This document shows positions 25,714 to 35,181 of a stretch of DNA of 64,000 bases, piece after piece. Source of the DNA: Mongoliimonas terrestris (lineage in GTDB: Bacteria > Pseudomonadota > Alphaproteobacteria > Rhizobiales > Pleomorphomonadaceae); assembly GCF_001927285.1 (NCBI RefSeq), contig NZ_MSIG01000002.1, positions 1 to 64,000 of the forward strand. The letters run 5' to 3'. Below the pieces are notes generated by a model, which saw nothing but the letters and a program-made list of their open reading frames with translations, made no database searches and was not told where the DNA came from. The position numbers were made by a program, and so were the translations under genes. Numbering within the stretch: position 1 is the stretch's first letter; each line of letters opens with the position of its first letter.

Positions 25714-27012
25714 TCAGGCGGCGTCGAGCGCCTGGGCGAGGTCGGCGACGATGTCGTCCGGGTGCTCGATGCCGATCGACAGGCGCACGTAGCCCGGCGT
25801 CACGCCGGAGGCCGCCTGCTCGGTCTCGGTCAGCTGCGAGTGGGTGGTGGAGGCCGGGTGGATGGCGAGCGAGCGCGCGTCACCGATGTTCGCCACGTGA
25901 TAGAACATCTTGAGCGCGTTGATGAACCGCCGCCCGGCGTCCTTGCCGCCGGCAAGCTCGAAGCCGAGCAGCGCGCCGTAGCCGCCCTTCAGGAGCGCGT
26001 CCGCCCGCCGCCGCCGCTCGCCGTCCTGCAGGCTCGGGTGGATGACCGCCGTCACCTTCGGATGGGTGGAGAGGAAGGCGGCGACCGCCTCCGCGTTGCT
26101 GTTGTGCTGGCGGATGCGCAGCGGCAGCGTCTCCAGGCCCTGGATGATCTGGAAGGCGTTGAACGGGGAGATCGCCGCGCCGAGATCGCGCAGGAGCCGG
26201 ACGCGCGCCCGGAGAATGTAGGCGATCGGCCCGAGCGGCTTGGCGGCCTCGGTCCAGACGGCGCCGTGGTAGCTGCTGTCGGGCTGGTTGAGGAGCGGGA
26301 AGCGGTCCGGATGCTGGTCCCAGGGGAAGGTGCCGCCGTCCACGATGATGCCGCCGATGGAGGTGCCGTGGCCGCCGATGTACTTGGTGGTGGAGTGCAT
26401 CACGATGGCCGCGCCGTGGTCGAGCGGGCGGGCGATGATCGGGGCGGCGGTGTTGTCCATGATCAGCGGCACGCCGAGTTCGCGGCCGATCTTCGCCACC
26501 TCGGCGACCGGGAAGACGTTGAGCTTCGGGTTGGGCAGCGTCTCGGCGTAGTAGGCGCGGGTGCGCGCGTCGGTGGCGCGGCGGAAGTTCTCCGGGTCGG
26601 ATGGGTCGACGAAGCGCGCCTCGATGCCGAACTGGCGGAAGGTGGCGGCGAACAGCGTCCAGGTGCCGCCGTAGAGGTCGGTGGAGCAGACGAAATTGTC
26701 GCCCGTCTCGGCGACGTTCAGGATGGCGAACGTGGACGCCGCCTGGCCCGACGCGAGGGCAAGCGCCGCGACGCCCCCTTCGAGCGCAGCGATGCGCTGC
26801 TCCAGCACGTCGACCGTCGGGTTCATGATGCGGGTGTAGATATTGCCGAGCTCCTGCAGGGCGAACAGCCGGGCCGCGTGGTCGGCGTCCTGGAACTGGT
26901 AGGACGTGGTCTGGTAGATCGGCACCGCGACGGCGCCCGTGGTGGGATCGGCGCGGTAGGTGCCCCCGTGAAGGGCGAGCGTTTCCGGGTGGGACGTGGT
27001 GCTTTCGGCCAT
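25714..27012 (-). CDS. metY: O-acetylhomoserine sulfhydrylase (MetY-type)
   Basis: A 432-residue PLP enzyme of the Cys/Met metabolism family that makes homocysteine from O-acetylhomoserine and sulfide. The start is HPETLALHGGTYRADPTTGAVAVPIYQTTSY, the PLP lysine is in HSTTKYIGGHGTSIGG (about residue 208), and the end has HPASTTHSQL and RLSIGIEHPDDIVADL. The length is typical of the 420-435 residue MetY group. The ATG at 27012 is chosen from these; upstream frame is spurious. I found no SAM riboswitch in the leader. Confidence 0.95.
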   Translation of the reverse strand: MAESTTSHPETLALHGGTYRADPTTGAVAVPIYQTTSYQFQDADHAARLFALQELGNIYTRIMNPTVDVLEQRIAALEGGVAALALASGQAASTFAILNVAETGDNFVCSTDLYGGTWTLFAATFRQFGIEARFVDPSDPENFRRATDARTRAYYAETLPNPKLNVFPVAEVAKIGRELGVPLIMDNTAAPIIARPLDHGAAIVMHSTTKYIGGHGTSIGGIIVDGGTFPWDQHPDRFPLLNQPDSSYHGAVWTEAAKPLGPIAYILRARVRLLRDLGAAISPFNAFQIIQGLETLPLRIRQHNSNAEAVAAFLSTHPKVTAVIHPSLQDGERRRRADALLKGGYGALLGFELAGGKDAGRRFINALKMFYHVANIGDARSLAIHPASTTHSQLTETEQAASGVTPGYVRLSIGIEHPDDIVADLAQALDAA

Positions 27013-27470
27013 TGGTCGGGCTCTCGTACTCGGGCGTCGCGACGCGGTCGGCCCGAAGGGCAAAGCCGCGGGGCATGGACGCCGGTGGCGCATCCGGCCG
27101 GACGGCCGGACGCAGGCCGCGCAGTCTGCTGAGACCGGCCCGGTTCGAACAGATCGAATCTTCCATTTGTGCCAGTGCCAGCGAGATTTCATTCCAGGGC
27201 CGGACAGCAGGGTCTTCGCACCGGGGCTTCGCTCCCCCTTGGCGACGTCAAGCTATGCAGGATACATGTCAGGCTTATCAATTGTGCGGCGGCGTAGTTA
27301 GATTATCGCGTAGAACTTCCACGTTAACGCCTTTGCCCGCCTCGATTAAGACGTCATTAAGCAACCCCTGACAGGCTCACCATCAGGTCTCTTCACCGTT
27401 TCAGTATCCGGCAAGGGTCGGACCGGCGATCGGACCGCCTCCGAAGGACCGATGAGCGAGGGCGTCGTGC
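27013..27470. other. 458-nt divergent intergenic region
   Basis: This stretch separates metY (minus) from the OpgC-like gene (plus), so it holds both promoters. The middle (about 27240-27380) is clearly AT-richer than the surroundings. I looked for a SAM-II-type leader before metY and saw none. No gene or repeat is supported. Confidence 0.5.
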
Positions 27471-28697
27471 ATGCGTGATCACCGGCTCGACATCGTGAGG
27501 GGCGTTGCGATCGTCATCATCACGCTCAACCACATCACCGGTCTGTTCACGCTGCTGGCGGACCTCGACGTGGTCCTGCCGTCGCTCACCGACGTGGGCT
27601 ATACGTCCGCGGCGGAGATCTTCGTGGCGCTGTCCGGCTACATGGTGGGCCTTGCCTACATCGGCCGGCCGGACATGGTGCGGAAGGTTCTCTCCCGCGC
27701 CGGAAAGCTCTACATCGTCAATCTCCTGCTGTTCGCCGCATCGGCCGCGATCGTCTATTCCAGCACCCGCGAGCTGCAGGAGGTCACGCGCTTCCTCTAC
27801 GTGTTCGAGACGGAGGCCTGGAAGGCGGCCGTCCGCGCCGTGGTGATGTTCGCGCCGCCGGCCTTTCTCGACGTGCTGCCGCTCTACACGCTGCTCCTTC
27901 TGGCGGTGCCCCTGATGGCGCTGCTCCTGGCGCGCTCCACGCGCCTGTTCGCGGCGGTCTCGGTCACCGTCTACGCCATCACGCAGGTCATCCTGCATCT
28001 GGACGGCGCGGTGTTCCCGTTCCACCGGTTCGACTGGTACTTCAACATCTTCGCCTGGCAGTTCCTGTTCTTCGGCTTCATGGCCCTCGGCCACCGGCGG
28101 CTCCACACCGCGGCGCTCGACTGGTTCGCGCAGGACCGCTGGCGGTCCTTGGGCGCGCTCGCCGTCTTCGCCCTGATGGGCGTCCTCTATCGCCTCAACG
28201 CCGGCGGCGACGTGGAGGTCATGCCGATGACCGACAAGACCGACCTGGAGCCGCTCCGCCTCCTCCACAACGCCCTGACGATCACCGCCATCCTGGCGCT
28301 GGTCGCCCTCATTCCGCGGCAGGCGGAAAACGCCGCGCTCCGCGCCCTGGTGATGGTCGGGCGGCAGTCGCTGAACGCCTATGCGGCAAGCGTCGTCCTC
28401 ACCTATGCGGCGGCCGTGGTGTGGCTGGCGGCGGCGCCGCACACGGTCGGCTACACGGTCGGCTATCTCATGGCGTCCGCCACCGTGCTGGCGCTGGTGA
28501 TCGCGGTTGCAATGCAGCGCTCCGGCACGTCGCTCGCCGTCCTCTGGGACGGTCCGCCCACGCCGGATCTGGTGCACCGGCCCGCCGAGGCGCGGCCGCT
28601 CCGACGCCACCTCGGCGCCCCTCTTCCCGTGCACGCCGCCAAGCGCCGGGACCGGGACGAGACGTCGCGCCACTTAGGTCCCGGCCGGGGCGCCTGA
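27471..28697 (+). CDS. OpgC family membrane protein
   Basis: A 408-residue protein with about ten helices. The family start is RDHRLDIVRGVAIVIITLNHITG, followed by YTSAAEIFVALSGYMVGLAY and FDWYFNIFAWQFLFFGFMALG, all as in OpgC, which succinylates periplasmic glucans. A basic cytoplasmic tail of about 45 residues ends the protein. It resembles the protein at 18337 and shares the motif MTDKT-L-LLH in its C-terminal half. The actual acyl acceptor is unknown. Confidence 0.85.
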   Translation: MRDHRLDIVRGVAIVIITLNHITGLFTLLADLDVVLPSLTDVGYTSAAEIFVALSGYMVGLAYIGRPDMVRKVLSRAGKLYIVNLLLFAASAAIVYSSTRELQEVTRFLYVFETEAWKAAVRAVVMFAPPAFLDVLPLYTLLLLAVPLMALLLARSTRLFAAVSVTVYAITQVILHLDGAVFPFHRFDWYFNIFAWQFLFFGFMALGHRRLHTAALDWFAQDRWRSLGALAVFALMGVLYRLNAGGDVEVMPMTDKTDLEPLRLLHNALTITAILALVALIPRQAENAALRALVMVGRQSLNAYAASVVLTYAAAVVWLAAAPHTVGYTVGYLMASATVLALVIAVAMQRSGTSLAVLWDGPPTPDLVHRPAEARPLRRHLGAPLPVHAAKRRDRDETSRHLGPGRGA

Positions 28698-28904
28698 GCC
28701 CCCGGCCCGCGGCCGATCTCTCCCCGCGTTAACCACGTCCGACGAAGCACCGGTCTATCATGCGGCCGCGCTTGATCTCGCTTTCCGCTGAGCAGAAAAT
28801 GATAACTATGATATGCTTCAAGGCTGCGGGTCCGCGCGCCCGAACCATCGCGCCCACGCCGCTCACGATCGACAGCTCTCTTTCGTCATGGAGCGAGAAC
28901 GGCC

Positions 28905-29708
28905 ATGGCGCCTGCGTCTGAGGCTCTCCGGGCTGTGGCCCTCTCCTGGCAGGCGAATTGGCGGCCGGCGCTGATGGTGCTCGTCCCGCTCATCGCGACG
29001 GCCGCGGTCTGGCTGCCGGACATCTTCTCTCTTTTCGGCATCGTTCCCTTCGTGGTGCTGGTGATCGGCCTCGCCTTCCTTCTCGGCCACTTCGCCGAGG
29101 AGCGCGGCCGTCTCCTGGAGGCGAAGGTGCTGCGCGCGTCCGGCGACTGGCACGGCGTGCTCCTCCTCCGCCACCGCGACGGCACGATCGAGCCGGAGAC
29201 CAAGGCCCGCTACCATGCCTTCCTGTCGAGCCGGGGCTTCGTCATCCCGACGCCGCAGGTGGAGGCCGCCGGGCACCTGCAGGCGGACCGGGCCTATCTG
29301 GAGGCGATCGGCTGGCTGCAGCGGCGCATCGAGGACCCCCTGGTCTTCCCGGACGTAACGGCGCACCGGGAAGCCTATCGCTACCGGCTGCATCTCTATG
29401 CCCTGAAGTCGATCGGCTTCGGCGTCGCCGCATCGTGCGTGGCGATCAACGCGGCGCTCATGTACCGCTATTTCTTCGTCGAAGGCCTGGAGTTCTGGGC
29501 CGCGTTCGGCCTGGCCCTCGCCTGCTTCCTGGTCGCCTCCGGCTGGCGGTCGGCGGTGCGGCGGCGCATCGTGGAGCACGCCTCCCAGGCGCTGGCGCTG
29601 ACGGTGCTGGCCCAGTGCGACGTCCTCGCCGGCTCGATCGCGGCACAGCCCAGCGAAGCGATCGACGAGGACTACTATCAGACCTACGGCAGCATGGTCG
29701 ACGTCTGA
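28905..29708 (+). CDS. hypothetical membrane protein
   Basis: A 267-residue protein with two N-terminal helices (ALMVLVPLIATAAVWL and GIVPFVVLVIGLAFLLG), a soluble middle part (about 65-165) and two further helices (IGFGVAASCVAINAALMY and FWAAFGLALACFLVASGW). The C-terminal tail is soluble and acidic. I do not recognise a family. It precedes the histidine kinase by 210 nt on the same strand. The plan resembles small membrane proteins found in phage or conjugation contexts, but nothing else here supports that. Confidence 0.65.
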   Translation: MAPASEALRAVALSWQANWRPALMVLVPLIATAAVWLPDIFSLFGIVPFVVLVIGLAFLLGHFAEERGRLLEAKVLRASGDWHGVLLLRHRDGTIEPETKARYHAFLSSRGFVIPTPQVEAAGHLQADRAYLEAIGWLQRRIEDPLVFPDVTAHREAYRYRLHLYALKSIGFGVAASCVAINAALMYRYFFVEGLEFWAAFGLALACFLVASGWRSAVRRRIVEHASQALALTVLAQCDVLAGSIAAQPSEAIDEDYYQTYGSMVDV

Positions 29709-29918
29709 TCGGCGCCGGTGCCGGGCTTGACTGCCGCGGCGCCCGCTCCCGGTGCCCTGCCTAAAAAGCGGCGCATCGCCGGGGTTTTGCCGTTTTTCCA
29801 GTCTTTGGTCGGTGTTCGTCAACCCGTACGCGCGGCTGCGTGTGGCGCCGCGGCCGTCCTCGTGCGAGGGATCCGGTCGGCGTCGGCACAAAGCCCAGAA
29901 AATCCGAACCGGAGCAGA

Positions 29919-31637
29919 ATGACGAACGCGAGGGGCAGACACGACCCCGATCAACCGCCTGTCATTCGTGCGCGGCTTCTGGCTTATGCGGCCGCGCTGG
30001 CCGTGTTCGTGCTGTCCGCCTACATGGCCGCATCCATCCGTGCCGCCGACGCGATCCAGCGCGAGACCGAGCTTGCCCGGGCGGCGAGCCGGATCGAGGG
30101 CCGCGTCCGCGACCACGTCAACCTCCTGCACGCGGTGGCGGGCCTGTTCCGGGTGGAGAACAACCTGGTCAGCCGCGAGATGCTGCTTCGCTATCTGGAC
30201 GCGATCGACGTGGAGGGACGCATGCCCGGCATCCAGGGCATCGGCTTCGCCATGGCGATGAACCCTGCCGTCCCCGGACCCGCCAGCCGGGCGATCGCCG
30301 ACGCCTACGGCGTGACCGTGGCGCCCTGGCCGCCGACCGATCTCGCCGTCCGCTTCCCGATCGTGCTCCTGGAGCCGTTCGACGACCGCAATCGGGCGGC
30401 CCTCGGCTTCGACATGTGGAGCGAGCCGGTTCGGCGCGAGGCCATGCGAACGGCCTGGATCGAGCGGGCCGCGCGCGCCTCCGCGCCGGTGGAACTGGTG
30501 CAGGAGATCGACGAGGAGAAGCAGGTCGGCTTCCTCATCTACATTCCGGTGTTCCAGGACCGGGCGCTCCGCGCGCACCCGGATCCGGAGATCCTCGGCT
30601 TCGTCTATGCGCCGTTCCGAGCCGGCGACCTCCTCACGCGCATCCTTTCCGCCGGCCCGCTCGGCGTGCGGGTGCGCGCGCGCGACGCCGGCGCGGGACC
30701 CGGCGGCGACCAGACTCTGCTCTTCTCCAACGTGGAGCCGGACGCGCTCGACACCGCCGTGTCGCGGATCATCAACGTCGCCGGCCGGACCTGGCTTCTG
30801 GACCTCACCGAGGAGCCCGGCGAGGGTCCGGGCACGTTCGACCCGCCGCTCATCGTGCTGGCGCTCGGAGGCGCGCTGTCCCTGGTGGTGCTCTGGTCCG
30901 CCCGGGCCCAGGCGCGGCAGGTGGCGGCCTCCGAGGCGCTCGCCCGGAAAGTGCGCGAGGCGGCGGACGAGAAGGACCTGATCCTCCAGGAGATGCGCCA
31001 CCGGCTGAAGAACGCCATCACGCGCATCCACGGCATCGCCCGGCTGACGGCCCGCGGGGCGAGCGACGTGCGCGACTTCCTGGACGTGTTCGGCGGGCGC
31101 ATGCAGGCGATGGCGGCGGCGCAGGATCTGCTCGGCCAGTCCCAGTGGCAGCGGACGACGCTGCACGACCTCGTTGAGAGCGAGCTCGCCCAGATCGGCG
31201 CGGTGGAGCCCGACCGCATCCTGGTGGACGGACCGCCGGTCGACCTCGACGAGAGCGCGGCCCAGGCGGTGGGGCTCGTCGTGCACGAACTTGCCACCAA
31301 CTCCACCAAGCACGGCGCGCTGGCCGGCGACGGCCGGCTGGACGTCCGCTGGCGCGCGACCGCCGCCGGCGTGGAGATCCTCTGGACGGAGCACGGCACC
31401 GCGACCATCGCGACGGCCGCGCCGAGCGGCTTCGGCTCGCGGCTGATCGACACGCTGGTGAGGGCGCAACTCGGCGGCCGCTGGTCGCGCGTGGCGGACG
31501 GGCCGGTGCTGACCGTCACCATCGACTTCCCGCTGGCCCATGCCGGCGTGAGCCGGGAGCGGCCGTCCCCCGGCCAGGCGTCCGCATCCCTCAGCGCCGC
31601 GTCGCCACCTGCCCGGCCGCCGACAGCACCAGGATGA
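29919..31637 (+). CDS. CHASE-domain HWE-family sensor histidine kinase
   Basis: A 572-residue membrane kinase. An N-terminal helix (LLAYAAALAVFVLSAYMAAS), a periplasmic CHASE sensor (about 45-290, with LLHAVAGLFRVENNLVSRE and MPGIQGIGFAMAMNP) and a second helix (VLALGGALSLVVLWSA) lead to an HWE/HisKA2 core: phosphate-accepting His in EMRHRLKNAITRIHGIARL, N-box HELATNSTKHGAL, and ILWTEHG giving the W-x-E of the name. HWE kinases often act in general stress or light response. I chose the ATG at 29919, which has GGAG 5 nt upstream. Its 3' end overlaps the convergent permease gene by 47 nt. Confidence 0.9.
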   Translation: MTNARGRHDPDQPPVIRARLLAYAAALAVFVLSAYMAASIRAADAIQRETELARAASRIEGRVRDHVNLLHAVAGLFRVENNLVSREMLLRYLDAIDVEGRMPGIQGIGFAMAMNPAVPGPASRAIADAYGVTVAPWPPTDLAVRFPIVLLEPFDDRNRAALGFDMWSEPVRREAMRTAWIERAARASAPVELVQEIDEEKQVGFLIYIPVFQDRALRAHPDPEILGFVYAPFRAGDLLTRILSAGPLGVRVRARDAGAGPGGDQTLLFSNVEPDALDTAVSRIINVAGRTWLLDLTEEPGEGPGTFDPPLIVLALGGALSLVVLWSARAQARQVAASEALARKVREAADEKDLILQEMRHRLKNAITRIHGIARLTARGASDVRDFLDVFGGRMQAMAAAQDLLGQSQWQRTTLHDLVESELAQIGAVEPDRILVDGPPVDLDESAAQAVGLVVHELATNSTKHGALAGDGRLDVRWRATAAGVEILWTEHGTATIATAAPSGFGSRLIDTLVRAQLGGRWSRVADGPVLTVTIDFPLAHAGVSRERPSPGQASASLSAASPPARPPTAPG

Positions 31638-32544
31638 TGATGAGGCCCTGCACGATGTCCTGAAGCCCGGGCGGCAGGCCGGCGATCTGCATGGTGGTGA
31701 CGATGAGGATGAGGAACACCGCGCCCAGCAGCGTGCCGAAGGCCGTGGCGCTGCCGCCGGCGATGAGCGTCCCGCCGAGGACGACCGCGCCGACGGACTG
31801 CAGCAGGTAGCGCTCGCCGAGTTCCAGGAAGGCGCCGCCCGAATAGGCGGAGAGCAGCATGCCGCAGGCGGCCGACAGGATGGCGCTCCACAGAAAGGCG
31901 ATGGTGATGGTGCGCCCGGTGCGGATGCCGGCGAGGCGCGCGGCGTCGAGGCTCTGGCCGACGGCGGCGAGGCGCCGGCCGTAGGCGGCCCGCGCGACCG
32001 TGTAGCCGGCGATCAGCGCGACGGCCCCGGTGATGAGCAGCACCACCGGGATGCCGGCGATCCTGCCCGTCGCCAGGTAAGCGAGCGTGTCGGCGGTGCC
32101 GGACGTCTTTACCTGCCGGTTCGCGAGGAGGGTTGCGGTGGCGAGGATGTAGCCGGTCGCGAGCGTCGCAATCATGGCCGGGATGCGGACCACGACGACC
32201 AGGAAGGCGTTCGCCGCGCCGGCCGCAAGGGCGGTGCCGAGCACGGCCGCGAGCGTCAGTGGCAACCGCGCCTCGTCGCCGCCGGAGACCGTGACGGTCA
32301 CGTAGGCGGCGAGGGTGACCACGCTCGGGATGGAAAGGTCGATGTTGCCTCGCCCGGTGGTGACGACGAGCATCTGCCCGAGCGCCGGCAGGAGCAGGAA
32401 GGACGCCGACACTGCCACCCCGGCGAGGCTGTGCAGGCTGAACCGGTCGGTCATGCCGGCGAGCAGCGCCCAGAGGACGGCGATCCCGATCAGCGGCCAG
32501 ATCCATCGCCGCTCGGCGGTGAAGCGGTTGACGCTAGCCAGCAT
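31591..32544 (-). CDS. sugar ABC transporter permease (RbsC-like)
   Basis: A 317-residue permease of the CUT2 branched-chain/ribose family, with about eight to ten helices and the signature GNIDLSIPSVVTLAAYV (usually GGIDLSVG) and AAVGQSLDAARLAGIRTGRT. It overlaps the 3' end of the ATPase-permease fusion gene by 11 nt and would complete that transporter. It is the last gene of the transporter-1 operon. Confidence 0.9.
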   Translation of the reverse strand: MLASVNRFTAERRWIWPLIGIAVLWALLAGMTDRFSLHSLAGVAVSASFLLLPALGQMLVVTTGRGNIDLSIPSVVTLAAYVTVTVSGGDEARLPLTLAAVLGTALAAGAANAFLVVVVRIPAMIATLATGYILATATLLANRQVKTSGTADTLAYLATGRIAGIPVVLLITGAVALIAGYTVARAAYGRRLAAVGQSLDAARLAGIRTGRTITIAFLWSAILSAACGMLLSAYSGGAFLELGERYLLQSVGAVVLGGTLIAGGSATAFGTLLGAVFLILIVTTMQIAGLPPGLQDIVQGLIIILVLSAAGQVATRR

Positions 32545-35020
32545 GGCCGGACCGTCCCGCCGCGAGGCCGCGCAAGGTGAGGATGAGGATCAGGAGGCCG
32601 CCTTGGACGGCAGCGTTGAAGTCCGTGCTGATGCCGAGCGAGGCAAGGAAGGCGCCGATCAGCGACAGCGCCACGGCGCCCGCCACCACGCCCGCCGGCG
32701 CGATCACGCCGCCGATGAGCTGGCAGCCGCCGATGACGATGGCGGCGATGCTGAGAAGGGTGAAGGACGAACCCGCGTTGATGTCGCTGGACCCGTTGGT
32801 GGCCGTGAGGAACAGGCCGGCCGCGGTGGCGAAACCGCCGGCGATCAGGTAGCGCACCATGGCGTAGCGGCGCGGCTGCCAGCCGCCGCGCGCCAGGGCC
32901 TCCGGGTTGCTGCCGAAGGCCCTGAGCACGGTGCCGAGGGGCGCCCGGTCGATGGCCACCGCCACGGCGCCGGCAAGGAGGATCAGGACCAACGGCGTCG
33001 GCACGCCGGGCACGGAGACGGACGCGACGGCGGCAAGCCAGGGCGGTGCCGCGCCGCCCGGCGACGGCTGCAGGGTGAGGCCGAGCCCGGCCCAGATGAA
33101 GGAGGCGCCGAGGGTGACGACGATCGCCGGGATGGCGCGCGCCTGGATCAGCCAGCCCATCAGCGCGTAGCCGACGAGGCCGCCGGCGAGCCCTGCCCAA
33201 CCGATCGCCGGCGAGACGACCAGGAGCGTGGCGCTCACCACGTTGACGAGGCCCGCGAATGCCCCGGCGCCGAGGTCGATCTCGCTGCCGCCGACCACGA
33301 ACATCTGGGCGAGCGCGATCAGCACGAGGGCGACCGCGGGGGTCAGCAGGAGGTCGATGCCGAAGCTGGAGGCGACCAGCGGATTGATCGACGCCATCAC
33401 GGCGAAGATGCCGGCGAGCGCCACGAAGGGCACGGTCTGGAACAGGAAGGCGATGGGCCGCGGTCCGGGCCGGTTCCGCGCGTCGCCGGCGACGGCCTCC
33501 GCCGGCGTGAAGGAGGCGGCGATGAGCGCCTCCTCGGTGATCTCCGCGCCGACGAGTTCGCGGACGATGCGGCCGTGGGCGAACACCAGCACCCGGTCGC
33601 ATTCGAGGAATTCGGCATCCTCGGTGGAGTGCCAGACGACGAGCCGCGCGGCGGCGGCGGTCTCCGCCGCGACCACGTAGAAGTCGCGCTTGGCGCCGAT
33701 GTCGACGCCGCGGGTCGGGTCGTCGAGGAGCACGATGTCGGCGTCGTCGACGAGGGCGCGGGCGAGCAGCGCCTTCTGCTGGTTGCCGCCCGACAGGTCG
33801 AGGATGCCGTTGTCGAGGCGGCCGGCGTCGAGGCCGAGCCGGTCCGTCCACGGCCGCACCCGGGCCTTCAGCTCCGGGCGCGAGACCGGCTTCAGCGCCG
33901 GCCAATGGGCCACCCGGCCGATGGCCGCGTTGTCGAGGACGCTCCAGAGCGCGAACACGCCCTCCCGCCGCCGGTCGCCGGAGACGAAGCTGGCATCGCC
34001 AAAGCGCTTTACCGGGCCGTTCTTGTCCGGCTCGAAGATGGCGTGGAGGAGCGGACGCTGGCCCGACCCTTCCAGCCCCGCGAGGCCCACGATCTCGCCG
34101 GCCCGCAGATCCACCGGCCGGCCGAGCGGCGCGGTGACGTCTCCGTCGATCCGCACCCGCACCGTGGCCCCGGCAAGGGCCGGCGCGCGTGTCCGGCGCG
34201 CGGCCGCGGCGGCGCCCGGATCACCCATGGCCTCCACGAGGCGCGCCACCGACGCGTCGGCGGCCCGGTCGTCGCGGACGAGACGGCCGTTGCGCATCAC
34301 CAGGATGCGGTCCGCCACGTCGACGATCTCGCCGAGCTTGTGGCTGATGAAGACGACCGCGAGGCCATCCGCGGCCCGCCGGCGCACATAGGCCTGGAGC
34401 TGACGGCTGCGTTCCGCGTCGAGCGAGGAGGTGGGCTCGTCCAAGATGAGGAGCTTCAGGGCCGGGTCGCTGGCGGCGCGGACGATCTCCACCATCTGCC
34501 GCTGGCCGAGGCTGAGGCCGGCGACCTGACGGCCCGGATCGATGCCAGCGTCAGGGAAGACGGCGGCGAGCCCCTCGGCGGCGAGCCGGCGGTAGATCGT
34601 CCGCCAGCCGGGTCGGGTCCGGGTGAGGCCCGGCTGCTCGATGAAGAAGTTCTCCGCCACGCTGAGGTTCTGGCAGAGCGACAGCTCCTGCCAGACGATG
34701 CGGATGCCGGCCGCATGGGCGGCGCGGGGCGTGTAGGCGGAGAAGTCCACCGGGCGGCCCTCGATGGCGAGCGTGCCGGTGTCCGGTTCCGTCGCGCCGC
34801 AGAGGATGCGCATCAGCGTGCTCTTGCCGGCGCCGTTGGCGCCGACGAGGCCAATCACCTCGCCGGGGCGGATGGCGACCGACACGTCGGCGTTCGCCCT
34901 TGTGCTGCCGTAGGTCTTGCCGATGCCCGAGAGGGCAACAAGGGCCGGTGCATCGGACAAGGCCGGCGCGGCGCGCGGCGAAGAGACGGGCGCCGACTGG
35001 GGCGGCGTGGTCAGTTGCAT
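32534..35020 (-). CDS. fused sugar ABC ATPase-permease (RbsA-RbsC type)
   Basis: This 828-residue protein joins two normally separate subunits. Residues 1 to about 505 are a tandem sugar ATPase: Walker [10 protein letters not shown] at 60-68, signature [12 protein letters not shown] near 169-180, Walker [15 protein letters not shown] near 190-202, and in the second half the usual degenerate P-loop ([10 protein letters not shown]) with [15 protein letters not shown] near 409-422. From about 520 to 828 there are eight or more helices of an RbsC-like permease with [18 protein letters not shown] and [15 protein letters not shown]2 systems with this fusion are uncommon. It lies 161 nt after the binding-protein gene. 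Confidence 0.88.
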   Translation of the reverse strand: MQLTTPPQSAPVSSPRAAPALSDAPALVALSGIGKTYGSTRANADVSVAIRPGEVIGLVGANGAGKSTLMRILCGATEPDTGTLAIEGRPVDFSAYTPRAAHAAGIRIVWQELSLCQNLSVAENFFIEQPGLTRTRPGWRTIYRRLAAEGLAAVFPDAGIDPGRQVAGLSLGQRQMVEIVRAASDPALKLLILDEPTSSLDAERSRQLQAYVRRRAADGLAVVFISHKLGEIVDVADRILVMRNGRLVRDDRAADASVARLVEAMGDPGAAAAARRTRAPALAGATVRVRIDGDVTAPLGRPVDLRAGEIVGLAGLEGSGQRPLLHAIFEPDKNGPVKRFGDASFVSGDRRREGVFALWSVLDNAAIGRVAHWPALKPVSRPELKARVRPWTDRLGLDAGRLDNGILDLSGGNQQKALLARALVDDADIVLLDDPTRGVDIGAKRDFYVVAAETAAAARLVVWHSTEDAEFLECDRVLVFAHGRIVRELVGAEITEEALIAASFTPAEAVAGDARNRPGPRPIAFLFQTVPFVALAGIFAVMASINPLVASSFGIDLLLTPAVALVLIALAQMFVVGGSEIDLGAGAFAGLVNVVSATLLVVSPAIGWAGLAGGLVGYALMGWLIQARAIPAIVVTLGASFIWAGLGLTLQPSPGGAAPPWLAAVASVSVPGVPTPLVLILLAGAVAVAIDRAPLGTVLRAFGSNPEALARGGWQPRRYAMVRYLIAGGFATAAGLFLTATNGSSDINAGSSFTLLSIAAIVIGGCQLIGGVIAPAGVVAGAVALSLIGAFLASLGISTDFNAAVQGGLLILILTLRGLAAGRSGHAG

Positions 35021-35136
35021 GCGACGGAGGTCCTGCGGTCGTGGGTCGACCGCCGCGAGAGGCGGCGGTCGGGGTCCAGGGATCGGGGTGACCGGCGGTC
35101 ACGCTCGGCGCGTGCCGTTCGGACCGGTCCGACCAT

Positions 35137-35170
35137 CACGGGCGGACGGCCTGATCGGCCGGCGCCCGTG
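35137..35170 (-). promoter_or_regulatory. stem-loop downstream of the binding-protein gene
   Basis: CACGGGCG/CGCCCGTG (8 bp) encloses CGGCC/GGCCG (5 bp) with an internal bulge, just after the SBP stop and before the ATPase-permease gene. Intercistronic stem-loops here usually protect the binding-protein mRNA so that it is made in excess. Confidence 0.5.
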
Positions 35171-35181
35171 CGGGCTCGGTG

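Noticed and set aside
27013..27240. SAM riboswitch in the metY leader
   Set aside because: I searched by eye for the SAM-II conserved elements and found none; the leader shows no convincing pseudoknot.
28863..31541. Minus-strand open frame of 892 codons
   Set aside because: Antisense to the membrane protein and histidine kinase; His/Arg-rich shadow with no recognisable domain.
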